In this document: positions 1 to 7,509 of the stretch, piece after piece | Layout: the number at the start of each line of letters is the position of its first letter | Position numbering within the stretch: the stretch's first letter is position 1 | Source of the DNA: a bacterium | GTDB lineage: Bacteria; Cyanobacteriota; Vampirovibrionia; Gastranaerophilales; Gastranaerophilaceae | Assembly: GCA_017471365.1 (NCBI GenBank) | Contig: JAFUUC010000056.1 | Location: 1-33,643 of the forward strand | Length of the DNA stretch: 33,643 bases | Direction of reading: 5' to 3' | The notes under the pieces: model-generated | The model's database searches: none | What the model was told of the DNA's origin: nothing | Seen by the model: the letters and a program-made list of their open reading frames with translations, nothing else | Made by a program: the position numbers and the translations under genes

Positions 1-1
1 A

Positions 2-685
2 GTATTAGGAGACGGTACACCGATAATATTATCTTATGATAAAAAATGTATCTCAGATCCTGATAGTGTAAAGGTAGATAATAAACAAATCCACAGTTGT
101 GTAGCGGGTATTTATGACTTCAACGGCTCCAGAAAACCAAATCTTTACGGTGGCGATGAACACACAAGAAACGACCTTATCTCATTTAATGGAGCAAAAC
201 TAAAAGATTCTTATATAGAGATAGGCGGAGTGAAGATAATCAGCCAGGCTAAAGTTCCTACAGGTGTTAGTTGTAGTGACTACATTGGAAAATCCGGCTA
301 CGAAGCAATCAAATCATGCGAATACAATAACAACGATGATTACTGGGTAGGGGCAATGGTTGAGTGTAAGAACCAAGGAGGCAGATTACCAAAAGCAAGT
401 GAACTGGCAAAAATAGCTCAGGCAATATACAACGACAATTCAATTAGCGAATCGGAAGATTACAACTATACAAACCCAACAGCAAACAATTGGGATAAGA
501 GCGTAACAGCCAAGCTGGGCATAGAAGACTCCGCTTCGTGGTTCGGCCTTTGGGGTGGCCTCGAGTACGACTCGGGCAATGCGTGGAACCGCTACTTCAG
601 CAGTTCGAACACGGGATGGGGCTACGACAGCGACGACCGCAGCCGCAGTAACTCCGATATCCGCGTTGTTTGTGTAGGAGGCTAG
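2..685 (+). CDS. C-type-lectin/FGE-like protein with DGR-type variable C-terminus (5' partial)
   Basis: The reading frame is open to the left edge, so the true start lies outside; at least 227 residues are visible. A GTG at 230 is in frame but has no reason to be the start. The middle holds GGRLPKASELAKIAQ, resembling the GGRLPTEAEWE-type motif of formylglycine-enzyme/C-type-lectin folds. The C-terminus reads AKLGI...FGLWGGLEYDSG and ends RVVCVGG, as in variable proteins of diversity-generating retroelements. Two Cys pairs in the visible N-terminal part (KKCISD, HSCVAG) and AGIYDFNGSRKPN are reminiscent of pilin-like/secreted proteins, but no signal or prepilin leader can be seen because the start is missing. 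The last ~150 bases are much richer in G+C than the rest of the gene. Likely a surface-displayed binding protein; the ligand is unknown. Downstream is a palindrome, a terminator, then convergent mazG. Confidence 0.75.
   Translation, partial: VLGDGTPIILSYDKKCISDPDSVKVDNKQIHSCVAGIYDFNGSRKPNLYGGDEHTRNDLISFNGAKLKDSYIEIGGVKIISQAKVPTGVSCSDYIGKSGYEAIKSCEYNNNDDYWVGAMVECKNQGGRLPKASELAKIAQAIYNDNSISESEDYNYTNPTANNWDKSVTAKLGIEDSASWFGLWGGLEYDSGNAWNRYFSSSNTGWGYDSDDRSRSNSDIRVVCVGG
531..682 (+). other. Candidate DGR variable region (VR)
   Basis: This 3'-terminal segment is GC-rich in an AT-rich gene. Its codons are dominated by NNC/NNT, including TTC, GGC, CTC, TAC, GAC, AAC, CGC and AGC. That is the spectrum expected when AAC/AAT codons of a template repeat are randomised at adenines. 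The resulting residues (N, Y, D, S, G, R, F, L) cluster at positions that form the ligand face in C-type-lectin DGR targets. Less variable anchors flank it (AKLGI before, RVVCV after). No template repeat, accessory gene or reverse transcriptase is present in this window, so mutagenesis would have to act from elsewhere. Confidence 0.6.
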
Positions 686-700
686 TTTGAATTTACTCTT

Positions 701-722
701 TTACCTTGTTTAAACAAGGTAA
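701..722. repeat. Perfect 22-bp palindrome downstream of the variable region
   Basis: Arm TTACCTTGTTT is followed directly by its exact complement AAACAAGGTAA, beginning 15 bases after the stop codon of the DGR-like gene. There is no loop, and no T-tract follows on the plus strand. DNA hairpins or cruciforms just after the variable region are known to promote target recognition in the Bordetella phage DGR, so this is a candidate for that role. It may equally be part of a transcription-end structure with the next hairpin. Confidence 0.6.
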
Positions 723-737
723 AGGAAATGTTTTGAT

Positions 738-770
738 ATCCACATTCTTTTATGAATGTGGATGTTTTTT
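738..770 (+). terminator. Intrinsic terminator of the DGR-like gene
   Basis: A 10-bp stem ATCCACATTC / GAATGTGGAT (738-747 and 754-763) has a 6-nt loop and is followed by G and six Ts. It overlaps the last codons of the convergent mazG gene, whose stop is inside the loop. Confidence 0.75.
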
Positions 771-1520
771 CGCTTGTTTCCAGAGTGCATCAAACTCTTC
801 AAATGAATATTCCGTTAACGGCTTTGTTGAGAGTTCTTCCATTTTGCGAAAACGTTTTTCAAATTTTTTATTAGCTTTTAACAAAGCCTGTTCTGCATCA
901 ATTTTGTTCCATCTGGCAAGGTTTACAGCTGCAAATAATATGTCTCCAAACTCTTCTTCCATATGTAGCTTATCACCTTCTTGTTTTGCCTGTTTAAATT
1001 CTTCTATCTCAGAATAAAAACACTCATACAAAGAATTTTCATCCGGCCATTCAAAGCCCGTTTTAACCGCTTTTTTAGATATTTTCTGTGCTGACATCAA
1101 TGCCGCCTGGGATCTTGAAATACCGTCCATTGCGGATTTTCTTTCTGTTTTTTCTTCTGCTTTGAGTAAATCCCAATTTCTCTTAACTTCATCAGCATCA
1201 GCAACCTTAGTAGTACCAAAAACATGCGGATGGCGATGAATAAGTTTATCTTTTAATTCCTTAGCCACATCTTCAATATCAAAGTCACCGTTTTCACAAG
1301 CTATTTGAGAATGTAATAAAACTTGCAAAAGTACATCTCCAAGTTCTTCTCTCAGGTGAGCCATATCTTTATCATCAATTGCGTCCACGGCTTCATAAGC
1401 TTCTTCAAGCATGTTTGGTCTAAGACTTTCGTGGGTTTGTACCCTATCCCAAGGACATCCTTCAGGTGAACGTAATTTTGCAATAACTTCAATTAACTCT
1501 TCCAAATTTTTATACTTCAT
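750..1520 (-). CDS. mazG: Nucleoside triphosphate pyrophosphohydrolase MazG
   Basis: Cytosolic enzyme hydrolysing (d)NTPs to the monophosphates and pyrophosphate; removes aberrant nucleotides and can affect ppGpp levels. The 256-residue length and two-domain layout fit full-length MazG. It begins with a typical RSPEGCPWDRVQTHESLRP segment. The first metal-binding helix set is EEAYE (39-43) and EELGD (58-62); the second, C-terminal set is EEEFGD (188-193). All acidic ligands appear intact. The ATG at 1518-1520 has no Shine-Dalgarno; a TAAAAT box with an extended TG lies 6 nt upstream, suggesting a leaderless mRNA. It is monocistronic between divergent and convergent neighbours, and its 3' end overlaps the terminator of the preceding plus-strand gene. 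Confidence 0.95.
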   Translation of the reverse strand: MKYKNLEELIEVIAKLRSPEGCPWDRVQTHESLRPNMLEEAYEAVDAIDDKDMAHLREELGDVLLQVLLHSQIACENGDFDIEDVAKELKDKLIHRHPHVFGTTKVADADEVKRNWDLLKAEEKTERKSAMDGISRSQAALMSAQKISKKAVKTGFEWPDENSLYECFYSEIEEFKQAKQEGDKLHMEEEFGDILFAAVNLARWNKIDAEQALLKANKKFEKRFRKMEELSTKPLTEYSFEEFDALWKQAKKHPHS

Positions 1521-1526
1521 ATATAA

Positions 1527-1532
1527 ATTTTA
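1527..1532 (-). promoter_or_regulatory. Extended -10 box of mazG (leaderless)
   Basis: On the minus strand TGT-TAAAAT lies 6 nt before the mazG ATG, which has no Shine-Dalgarno. The expected start of transcription is at or within a base or two of the ATG. The -35 region is weak (TCCACC at 17-nt spacing). Confidence 0.45.
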
Positions 1533-1616
1533 ACACAAATCATACAAAAGGTGGATTTAATAATTAACCGGTATGGTAGACTTGATGAGTGGATATAGTT
1601 TAAGAAAGAGGTAAAT

Positions 1617-2150
1617 ATGTCAACAGTAGAAAAAATTAGTATGTTACGTAGCCGAATTTTCAATTCTACCCGCACCGAAAACGAGGTAGCAAGAAATTCA
1701 AATAGGACGGATTCGTTCGCAAAATCTAATTTTCAAAAAAATATTTTGATGGAAGATGTTTTCCAATCAAGTAAAAATCATAATAGCGATAAAATTAGTT
1801 TTACAGGTAAACTAAATGCCGGTTCAAAAAGAATTTATTCAACACTGGTTGGTTCAATATCTAATTTTGGAAGCAAAATACAAGAAGGTATCGAAGCTAT
1901 TAATGCATTTGGTACCAGAATGAAAAATAGTATTGTAAATACATGGCATAAGATTTCTGAATATGGAAGTAGAGAAATCAGATTTGACGGTTTGAAAAAT
2001 GTATTAACAGCAGATATTTCGACTCTGTTTGGAAAATCACATGAAAGAGAAGTCATAAAACTTGCCAAGTTAGATCCGGTAACAGAAGTTAAACCGATGT
2101 TAACAGAAGCACTTGCAGCTTTAGAAGCAGATATGTTAAAGGCAGCGTAA
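1617..2150 (+). CDS. Unrecognised 177-residue protein
   Basis: I do not recognise this family. The ATG follows GAGG at suitable spacing. The N-terminal ~65 residues are polar, Ser/Asn-rich and probably disordered, followed by KISFTGKLNAGSKRIYS. The rest looks mainly helical and amphipathic (FGSKIQEGIEAINAFG), ending in the Ala/Leu-rich LTEALAALEADMLKAA. There is no clear signal peptide or transmembrane segment. It is followed after 15 nt by another small unknown gene and probably co-transcribed with it; both end at the strong hairpin at 2565-2607. An I-S-F-x-G element near a disordered N-terminus recurs in proteins I associate with Melainabacteria, a weak lineage hint only. Confidence 0.7.
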   Translation: MSTVEKISMLRSRIFNSTRTENEVARNSNRTDSFAKSNFQKNILMEDVFQSSKNHNSDKISFTGKLNAGSKRIYSTLVGSISNFGSKIQEGIEAINAFGTRMKNSIVNTWHKISEYGSREIRFDGLKNVLTADISTLFGKSHEREVIKLAKLDPVTEVKPMLTEALAALEADMLKAA

Positions 2151-2165
2151 TTTGAGGAGGATAAG

Positions 2166-2549
2166 ATGAGAGATTTTAACAATAACAAAAATTTTAGCAG
2201 AGTTACAGAGATTATTGACTCTTTAACAATAAACCCGAGTCACGACGCAGTTGCCGTATTGGAAGAAATTGGCACCAATTCTCCGATTGATGAAGTAAGA
2301 GAATTAACATCAAAAGCCCTCGTAAAAAGAAATGAACACGATTCGTTATCTGTTGTTATTTCAAACAGAGGTAAAGGTATAAATGACATGTCCACATTTG
2401 TTGCTATGAGTACAATTAATGAACTCCTATCTTTAGAAAATAAAGAAGAAGCAATGAAAGTTCTTGAAAACACTATATCCAATGAATGCTTTGAAGATGA
2501 AGTAAAAGAAAATGCTCGTTCAGTAAAAGCATTAATGGCGTTAAGCTAA
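2166..2549 (+). CDS. Unrecognised small helical (HEAT-like?) protein
   Basis: 127 residues, start ATG preceded by GAGGAG. The sequence alternates amphipathic helices such as AVAVLEEIGTNSPIDEVRE, LTSKALVKRNE and AMKVLENTISNECFEDEVKE. This spacing resembles HEAT/armadillo-like helical repeats, but no repeat is clear enough to assign. It has no Cys clusters, signal peptide or membrane segment, so it is likely cytosolic. It is the second gene of a two-gene unit with the 177-residue protein upstream and ends 15 nt before the terminator stem. A scaffold or interaction role is conceivable but unproven. Confidence 0.7.
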   Translation: MRDFNNNKNFSRVTEIIDSLTINPSHDAVAVLEEIGTNSPIDEVRELTSKALVKRNEHDSLSVVISNRGKGINDMSTFVAMSTINELLSLENKEEAMKVLENTISNECFEDEVKENARSVKALMALS

Positions 2550-2564
2550 TAATACAAAGACACA

Positions 2565-2607
2565 ATAATCAAAGAGGCACCGCCTTTGGCGGTGCCTCTT
2601 TGATTAT
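2565..2607. terminator. Bidirectional intrinsic terminator
   Basis: A perfect 20-bp stem (2565-2584 with 2588-2607) has a 3-nt TTT loop; its core AAAGAGGCACCGCC pairs with its complement. The outer stem supplies short T-rich flanks on both strands. It separates the two-gene unit on the plus strand from convergent xerD, and can serve both. Confidence 0.85.
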
Positions 2608-2614
2608 AAATTGA

Positions 2615-3481
2615 TTAATTATTTATTGCAAAATAGACCTCTTTAAGGCGTTTTTTCGTGATATGCGTATATAGTTGTGTTGTAGATACATCACTATGAC
2701 CAAGAAGTTCTTGAACAACTCTTAAATCTGCACCATTTTCAAGTAAATGAGTTGCAAAAGAGTGTCTCATAGTATGTGGAGAAATATGTTTGTGAATCTT
2801 TTCTCCCTGTTTTTTTATAAAATTATAAATATCTTGTCTTGTAATAGTTTTACCATTTTCTTTTAAAAGAAGTTTTTTTGAAGATATGTTATTTTTCAAA
2901 ATAATCATATCCCGAATTTTTAAATATTTTTTCAAAGCATTTTGTGCTTTTTTACCGAATGGAACAATACGTTCTTTTCCACCTTTGCCGTAACATTTTA
3001 CAAATTTTGAATTTAATTCAACATCACTAATTTTCAAATTAACCAGTTCGGAAACTCTCAGTCCACAACCGTACAATAATTCCATAATGACTATTTCTGG
3101 TTCATTTAAATCTGAATTTAAGATTGTAAGTATGTCATCTAAAGTTATAACCTTTGGGAGTCTTTTTGGGAGTTTTGGTTGTTCAATGAGCTGTGTAGGA
3201 TTTTTTTGAATGTATTCATTTGCACTTAACCATTTAAAAAATCCTCGTAAAGAAGCAATTTTTCTCATTACGCTGCGAGGATTAAAACCCTTTTCTCTGA
3301 GATTTAGGATGTAAATATTTATATCTTTTCGTTCAATTTTATCAATTTCTGAAAGTTTCTTATCCGAACAAAATTTCAAAAAAAACGTTAAATCACGCCG
3401 GTAAGCATCAATGGTATTACTCGACAGACCTTTTTCTACTTCGATATATTCAAGATATTCTGATATAAATTGAACATCCAT
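2615..3481 (-). CDS. xerD: Tyrosine recombinase XerD (XerC/D family)
   Basis: Site-specific recombinase acting at dif to resolve chromosome dimers. The 288-residue length is typical. An N-terminal SAM-like DNA-binding domain (about 1-95) is followed by QPKLPKRLPK, a feature of XerD. Catalytic residues are all visible: R142 (CGLRVSEL), K166 (GKGGKER), H236 and R239 (HTMRHSFATHLL), H262 (LGHSD) and nucleophile Y271 (TTQLYTH). The C-terminus is slightly short, lacking the usual HPR tail. The ATG starts 12 nt after the dgt stop on the same strand, so the two are probably co-transcribed. With housekeeping neighbours, a chromosomal Xer role is more likely than a mobile-element integrase; XerC versus XerD is less certain. 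Confidence 0.9.
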   Translation of the reverse strand: MDVQFISEYLEYIEVEKGLSSNTIDAYRRDLTFFLKFCSDKKLSEIDKIERKDINIYILNLREKGFNPRSVMRKIASLRGFFKWLSANEYIQKNPTQLIEQPKLPKRLPKVITLDDILTILNSDLNEPEIVIMELLYGCGLRVSELVNLKISDVELNSKFVKCYGKGGKERIVPFGKKAQNALKKYLKIRDMIILKNNISSKKLLLKENGKTITRQDIYNFIKKQGEKIHKHISPHTMRHSFATHLLENGADLRVVQELLGHSDVSTTQLYTHITKKRLKEVYFAINN

Positions 3482-3493
3482 AAATTTAAATCC

Positions 3494-4516
3494 TTACTCA
3501 TCTGTAGCATTGGCAAGTTTGAACAAATAATCATCCTGAGAACCATTTTTGAAACCGTTTGGAATAAAGTTTTCTTTGTATCTTTCAATAGCATACCGAT
3601 CAGTCATTCCGGAAATATAATCTGTAACAATTCTAACTGCTCTTTGCTCTTTACACAGTGGTTCTATTTTTTTTAAGTAGTAATGAAAAAGTTCTTTTAT
3701 CACGTGCTTTGCTTTTTCTTCCTCAAGTTTTGCCGGAGAATTTATATACACATTATCAAACATCCATTCTCTTAATTTTGTTGTATAAGCCCAACCTTCT
3801 TCACTCATAGAAATTTCGGCGGTTCCAATTGAATTTTTAATAACCTCGGAAATCATTTTGTTAAGTCTCCGGCTTTGGTTTGAAGAAAAGTAAGCGATAC
3901 AATCTTTGGGTAAATCACTTTCGGAAATAACTCCGGCACGAATTGAGTCTTCAATATCGTGATTTATATAGGCAATTTTATCAGCCAGTTGAACAACCTT
4001 ACCTTCGGCAGTTGTTGGTTTGTAACCCCAGGAATGAGTTCTTATACCTTCGATAGTTTCTTTGCATAGATTAAGTTTTTCCAGTTCTTCAACTACTCTC
4101 ACACTTTGTAAATTATGATGAAATCCGCCTTCGACTAATTCATTTAAAACTCCTTCACCACAATGACCGAATGGCGTATGCCCAAGATCATGCCCTAGTG
4201 CCATTGCTTCAACAAGATCTTCATTCAAATCTAATGCCCTTGCTATGGTTCTGCCAATTTGGGATACTTCCAGTGTATGTGTGAGTCTTGTCCTAAAATG
4301 ATCGTCAAATGGAGAAAGAAATACCTGAGTTTTGTGTTTTAAACGTCTAAATGCTTTAGAATGCAAAATTCGATCTCTGTCACGCTGAAATTCAGTACGC
4401 AAGTCGCATTTTTGTTCATATTCTTTGCGAGTTGCTTGTGCTGATTTTGACGCGAAATCGCTCAAATATTTATATTCTCGTTGTTCTAATTTCTCTCTTA
4501 TGCTGCCTGTTGCCAT
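3494..4516 (-). CDS. dgt: dGTP triphosphohydrolase-like HD protein
   Basis: HD-superfamily phosphohydrolase that cleaves dGTP (or other dNTPs) to deoxynucleoside and triphosphate, controlling nucleotide pools. The 340-residue size fits the shorter type-2 dGTPase-like subfamily. Near the N-terminus is DRDRILHSKAFRRLKHKTQV, diagnostic of this family. Metal ligands follow: H80 (RLTHTLEVSQIGRTIARAL), H109-D110 (LGHDLGHTPFGHCGE) and H113/H118. A later VQLADKIAYINHDIED segment supplies the final Asp. The ATG is preceded by GGGGAG. xerD follows after 12 nt. Together with MazG it gives two nucleotide-pool sanitation enzymes within 4 kb, though on separate transcripts. Confidence 0.93.
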   Translation of the reverse strand: MATGSIREKLEQREYKYLSDFASKSAQATRKEYEQKCDLRTEFQRDRDRILHSKAFRRLKHKTQVFLSPFDDHFRTRLTHTLEVSQIGRTIARALDLNEDLVEAMALGHDLGHTPFGHCGEGVLNELVEGGFHHNLQSVRVVEELEKLNLCKETIEGIRTHSWGYKPTTAEGKVVQLADKIAYINHDIEDSIRAGVISESDLPKDCIAYFSSNQSRRLNKMISEVIKNSIGTAEISMSEEGWAYTTKLREWMFDNVYINSPAKLEEEKAKHVIKELFHYYLKKIEPLCKEQRAVRIVTDYISGMTDRYAIERYKENFIPNGFKNGSQDDYLFKLANATDE

Positions 4517-4580
4517 AATTCTCCCCTTATACAGTTATTTTAGTAAAATTTAAAAGGGTTTACATACTGTATTTGAAGGA

Positions 4581-6290
4581 TTATGCTTGTTTTTGCAGGT
4601 AATATTTTTTGAGCATTTTATCAGAGTAAGATCCGATCTTACCTACGACAATACTTGAAAGCGTTGCAAAAATCATGGATTTCGTTCCTGCAAAAAGCTT
4701 TGCATTACAATACAAAGACGTGCCAATGCCGGCAATCGCCGGAATACCGTACCTTAAAAGTACGGATTGACGTTCTTGCTTGCTGTTTGAGTCTTTAAGA
4801 CAGTAACCAAGAGTTCCAAATGCACCTAGAACAGTTAAAATATCGGTAGGAGCACTGCCTAAAGTTAAATCCCGTGATTTACTTACAAAATCTTCGGTTT
4901 CTGTTTGTATGGCTTTATCCATTGATTTTATTGCTCTTTCATAAGATTTTTCTAATGCTTTGTATTCTTGCGGAGAAAGCAGTTTTTTGTATATTGAAAG
5001 TATTTCTTCAACTTGCCCTTGGCGAAAATCTTTTAACATTGTACGAAGTTCTAGAATATCTTCAAGCATTTTCTGGGCAACATCTACAGGCATTTTTTTA
5101 TCTTTTAATGATGCGAGAATTTCATTTGTAAATTCGTCAATTTCTTTGAAAATAGAATCTCTAATTGCTTTTTGTTCTTTTATATCAGATATCTTTACCA
5201 GTTTATTAATGTTCTGCCTTATCAATCTGAGTCTACCAACTTGTGTTGTATCATTGTAGCCAAGCATTTTTGCTATATTCAAAATATATCCTTCGCAGTC
5301 TTTAATAAGATCATCAGTTGAATATGATATTGCTCGCCTAAAACCTTTTACAGAATTTTGCAATGCTTGTTTGGCTTCAGAAATAGATGATTCTGCAACA
5401 AATTTGTTTAGCGTATCTTTTGACCAGAACCAGAAATTTCCTCTATTATTAAAATCATTTTCTAATTTGTGTGTAGTACCTTTTATCGTAGTGTATCTGC
5501 CAAGTAAAGTTTTTCTATTAAAATTCCTTTCATAGAGTTTTACTATTTCATCATTCATTTGAGAAAGTTTTTGCAGCCACTGTGCAGCAGTTTTTGACTC
5601 GCCGTTAATCTCTACAATTGCGTTGGGATTGGATGAAAGTACTCTTTTTTCAATTAATTTGATTAATTCCGAAGTGTTATTAAATGATTTTTCGGTAGCT
5701 TCGTAGGCATTTACAACAGCTTGACGTCCTATTCTTTCAAACATTTTAGTTATCTTTGAATGTATGCCAGCTGTAAAAGAATTTTTCTTCATAAAATTTT
5801 TGAAAGCAAAATCTTTTAATGTCGTAAAATTATTAATGGCTTCTGTTTTTGTTAGCAAAGTATCAATAACTCTAATTAAAAACAAATAAGTCTTGTTAAT
5901 TTTAGGATTTTTTTGATTTTCAAGACGTGCCTTTTGGATTTTACTTTCTAATGAATTTCTCAAATTTATAAAGCCCTTAGTTAATCCTTTAGGTCCGCCT
6001 TTCAGGAGTAATACAAGACCAATCGCAGTTAAAACGGTTGCTCCGGCAATTGATATTCCAATAAGTTTTAAATTATGCGTTTTGCGGGCTTGTTCCGGTG
6101 TCATAATCGGAGGTATTATATTTGCATTAACTGTGGCACCAAGAGTATTATTTTCTATTTTTGAATTTTGATTTTGTGGTTGAGTGGTAATCCAATATCT
6201 ATCAGGTGATGTTCTGTTCGTAACATTACCAAACTTTTCCTGCCTTTGATTTGAAGGAATTGTATTCATCATATTGCTACCGATTTGCAC
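4581..6290 (-). CDS. Large membrane-anchored helical protein, unrecognised
   Basis: 569 residues, family not recognised. The N-terminal ~65 residues are Asn/Gln/Pro-rich and polar. They are followed by a transmembrane helix at about residues 75-97 (LIGISIAGATVLTAIGLVLL). A long, charged, probably coiled-coil helical region runs to about 480. The C-terminus has further hydrophobic stretches (ILTVLGAFGTLGYCL, RYGIPAIAGIGTSLYC, SMIFATLSSIVVGKIGSY). This suggests an envelope protein with a large helical domain between membrane segments. The frame opens with GTG at 6290 or ATG at 6272; neither has a Shine-Dalgarno. It lies 88 nt downstream of lpxB and 64 nt upstream of dgt on the same strand, so it may belong to the LPS operon tail or have its own promoter. 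Confidence 0.75.
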   Translation of the reverse strand: MQIGSNMMNTIPSNQRQEKFGNVTNRTSPDRYWITTQPQNQNSKIENNTLGATVNANIIPPIMTPEQARKTHNLKLIGISIAGATVLTAIGLVLLLKGGPKGLTKGFINLRNSLESKIQKARLENQKNPKINKTYLFLIRVIDTLLTKTEAINNFTTLKDFAFKNFMKKNSFTAGIHSKITKMFERIGRQAVVNAYEATEKSFNNTSELIKLIEKRVLSSNPNAIVEINGESKTAAQWLQKLSQMNDEIVKLYERNFNRKTLLGRYTTIKGTTHKLENDFNNRGNFWFWSKDTLNKFVAESSISEAKQALQNSVKGFRRAISYSTDDLIKDCEGYILNIAKMLGYNDTTQVGRLRLIRQNINKLVKISDIKEQKAIRDSIFKEIDEFTNEILASLKDKKMPVDVAQKMLEDILELRTMLKDFRQGQVEEILSIYKKLLSPQEYKALEKSYERAIKSMDKAIQTETEDFVSKSRDLTLGSAPTDILTVLGAFGTLGYCLKDSNSKQERQSVLLRYGIPAIAGIGTSLYCNAKLFAGTKSMIFATLSSIVVGKIGSYSDKMLKKYYLQKQA

Positions 6291-6378
6291 ACTTTGTCAG
6301 TCAATTTTGCACCGACATTAATAATAAAGCCGAAATAGATGTTTTATTGCCAAATACAACCTGTGCTTTAAAAAATTG

Positions 6379-7509
6379 TTACAAAGATAACTCAGTATCT
6401 ATAATCTTTGCAACTTCAAGAGCTGAATTTTTGGATGATAAAAGGTTTTTCACTTTAGATAGCTCATCAACCATATTTTTTCTGGCATTTTCATCATATA
6501 ATATTTTTTCTATTTCATCTGCTATTATTTCCGGCTTTACATCATCTTCAATAATTTCCGGAATTATGGATTTGTCAGCAATTATGTTTGGCAGAGAAAC
6601 TCTTTTTATACATCTAACGAGAAGATAAATCCAATACAAAATTTTTGGTCCTCTGTAAGCAATTATCATAGGAGTTTTGTACAAACAAGCTTCAAGAGCA
6701 ACCGTACCGGATGCAAGAATTAACGCATCTGAAACGCTTAGTAATGCTTGGTTTTCACCTTTGATAATTTTTAAATTCGACGAACTATCCAAATATTTGT
6801 CAAAAACTTCATCCTGCAAATTCGGTGCATGAGAAATGCAAAATTGCAATTCAGGATGACGTTTTTGCAAAATTTTTGCCGTATTTATAAAAACCGGCAT
6901 TAGATTGCGAAGTTCAAATTCTCTTGAACCGGGGAATATAGAAATTAATTTCCTTTCAGTATCAAATCCGTGTGCTTTGAAAAAAGAAATTCTGCCGGCA
7001 GGAGAAGGGAGCTGTGATATTAATGGATGCCCGCAATAGTGATTTTCTATTCCATAACTTGAATACAATTTTGGTTCAAAAGGAAAAATACAAAGAACTT
7101 TGTCCACATATTTTTTTATGCGTTTAATACGATATTTTCGGCTTGCCCAAACTTGCGGCGGGATATAATAATAAATTTTAGTACCAATTTCTTTCAAATA
7201 TTTTGCAATTGTAAGATTAAACCCGCCATAATCAATTAGTAAAACAAGATCTGGTTTGAAATCTTCTTTTAAATATTTTATTAAGGCTTTACCAAGTTTA
7301 ATATGTTTTATTAAAATTTGTGGTGAAATCCCAACGGAAGATAGATTTTTTATATGTTCAAAGAGTTTTACCCCGCAAGAAGAAAGATCATCTCCGCCAA
7401 TTCCTTCAATTTCGACATCAGAACCTATATTATGCAACTCTTTTACAACATTTGAAGCATGTATATTTCCTGAATATTCACCCGATATTATAAATATTTT
7501 TTTAGTCAT
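6379..7509 (-). CDS. lpxB: Lipid-A-disaccharide synthase LpxB
   Basis: GT19 glycosyltransferase that joins UDP-diacylglucosamine and lipid X into the lipid A disaccharide at the inner face of the inner membrane. 376 residues, normal length. Visible family motifs are the N-terminal SGEYSGNIHAS (family usually G-x-x-SGD; here Asn replaces Asp), LLIDYGGFNLTIAKYLK, YYIPPQVWASRKYRIK, the CGHPL segment, FPGSREFELRNLMP, and the UDP-binding ALILASGTVALEACLYKTPM. The ATG follows the lpxI stop directly (TAA-ATG), so expression is translationally coupled. LpxI and LpxB act in consecutive steps, LpxI making the lipid X used here. Confidence 0.95.
   Translation of the reverse strand: MTKKIFIISGEYSGNIHASNVVKELHNIGSDVEIEGIGGDDLSSCGVKLFEHIKNLSSVGISPQILIKHIKLGKALIKYLKEDFKPDLVLLIDYGGFNLTIAKYLKEIGTKIYYYIPPQVWASRKYRIKRIKKYVDKVLCIFPFEPKLYSSYGIENHYCGHPLISQLPSPAGRISFFKAHGFDTERKLISIFPGSREFELRNLMPVFINTAKILQKRHPELQFCISHAPNLQDEVFDKYLDSSSNLKIIKGENQALLSVSDALILASGTVALEACLYKTPMIIAYRGPKILYWIYLLVRCIKRVSLPNIIADKSIIPEIIEDDVKPEIIADEIEKILYDENARKNMVDELSKVKNLLSSKNSALEVAKIIDTELSL

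Noticed and set aside
706-1017. 103-residue plus-strand frame
   Set aside because: It is fully antisense to mazG, whose conserved motifs leave no doubt about the coding strand.
2615-3481. Tyrosine recombinase as an integrase of a mobile element
   Set aside because: It has XerD features, is coupled to dgt, and has no attachment-site repeats, tRNA target or phage genes beside it.
6847-6866. Second copy of the TTCAGGATGACG repeat core inside lpxB
   Set aside because: Only one arm is present and it lies within conserved coding sequence, so it is a chance match.
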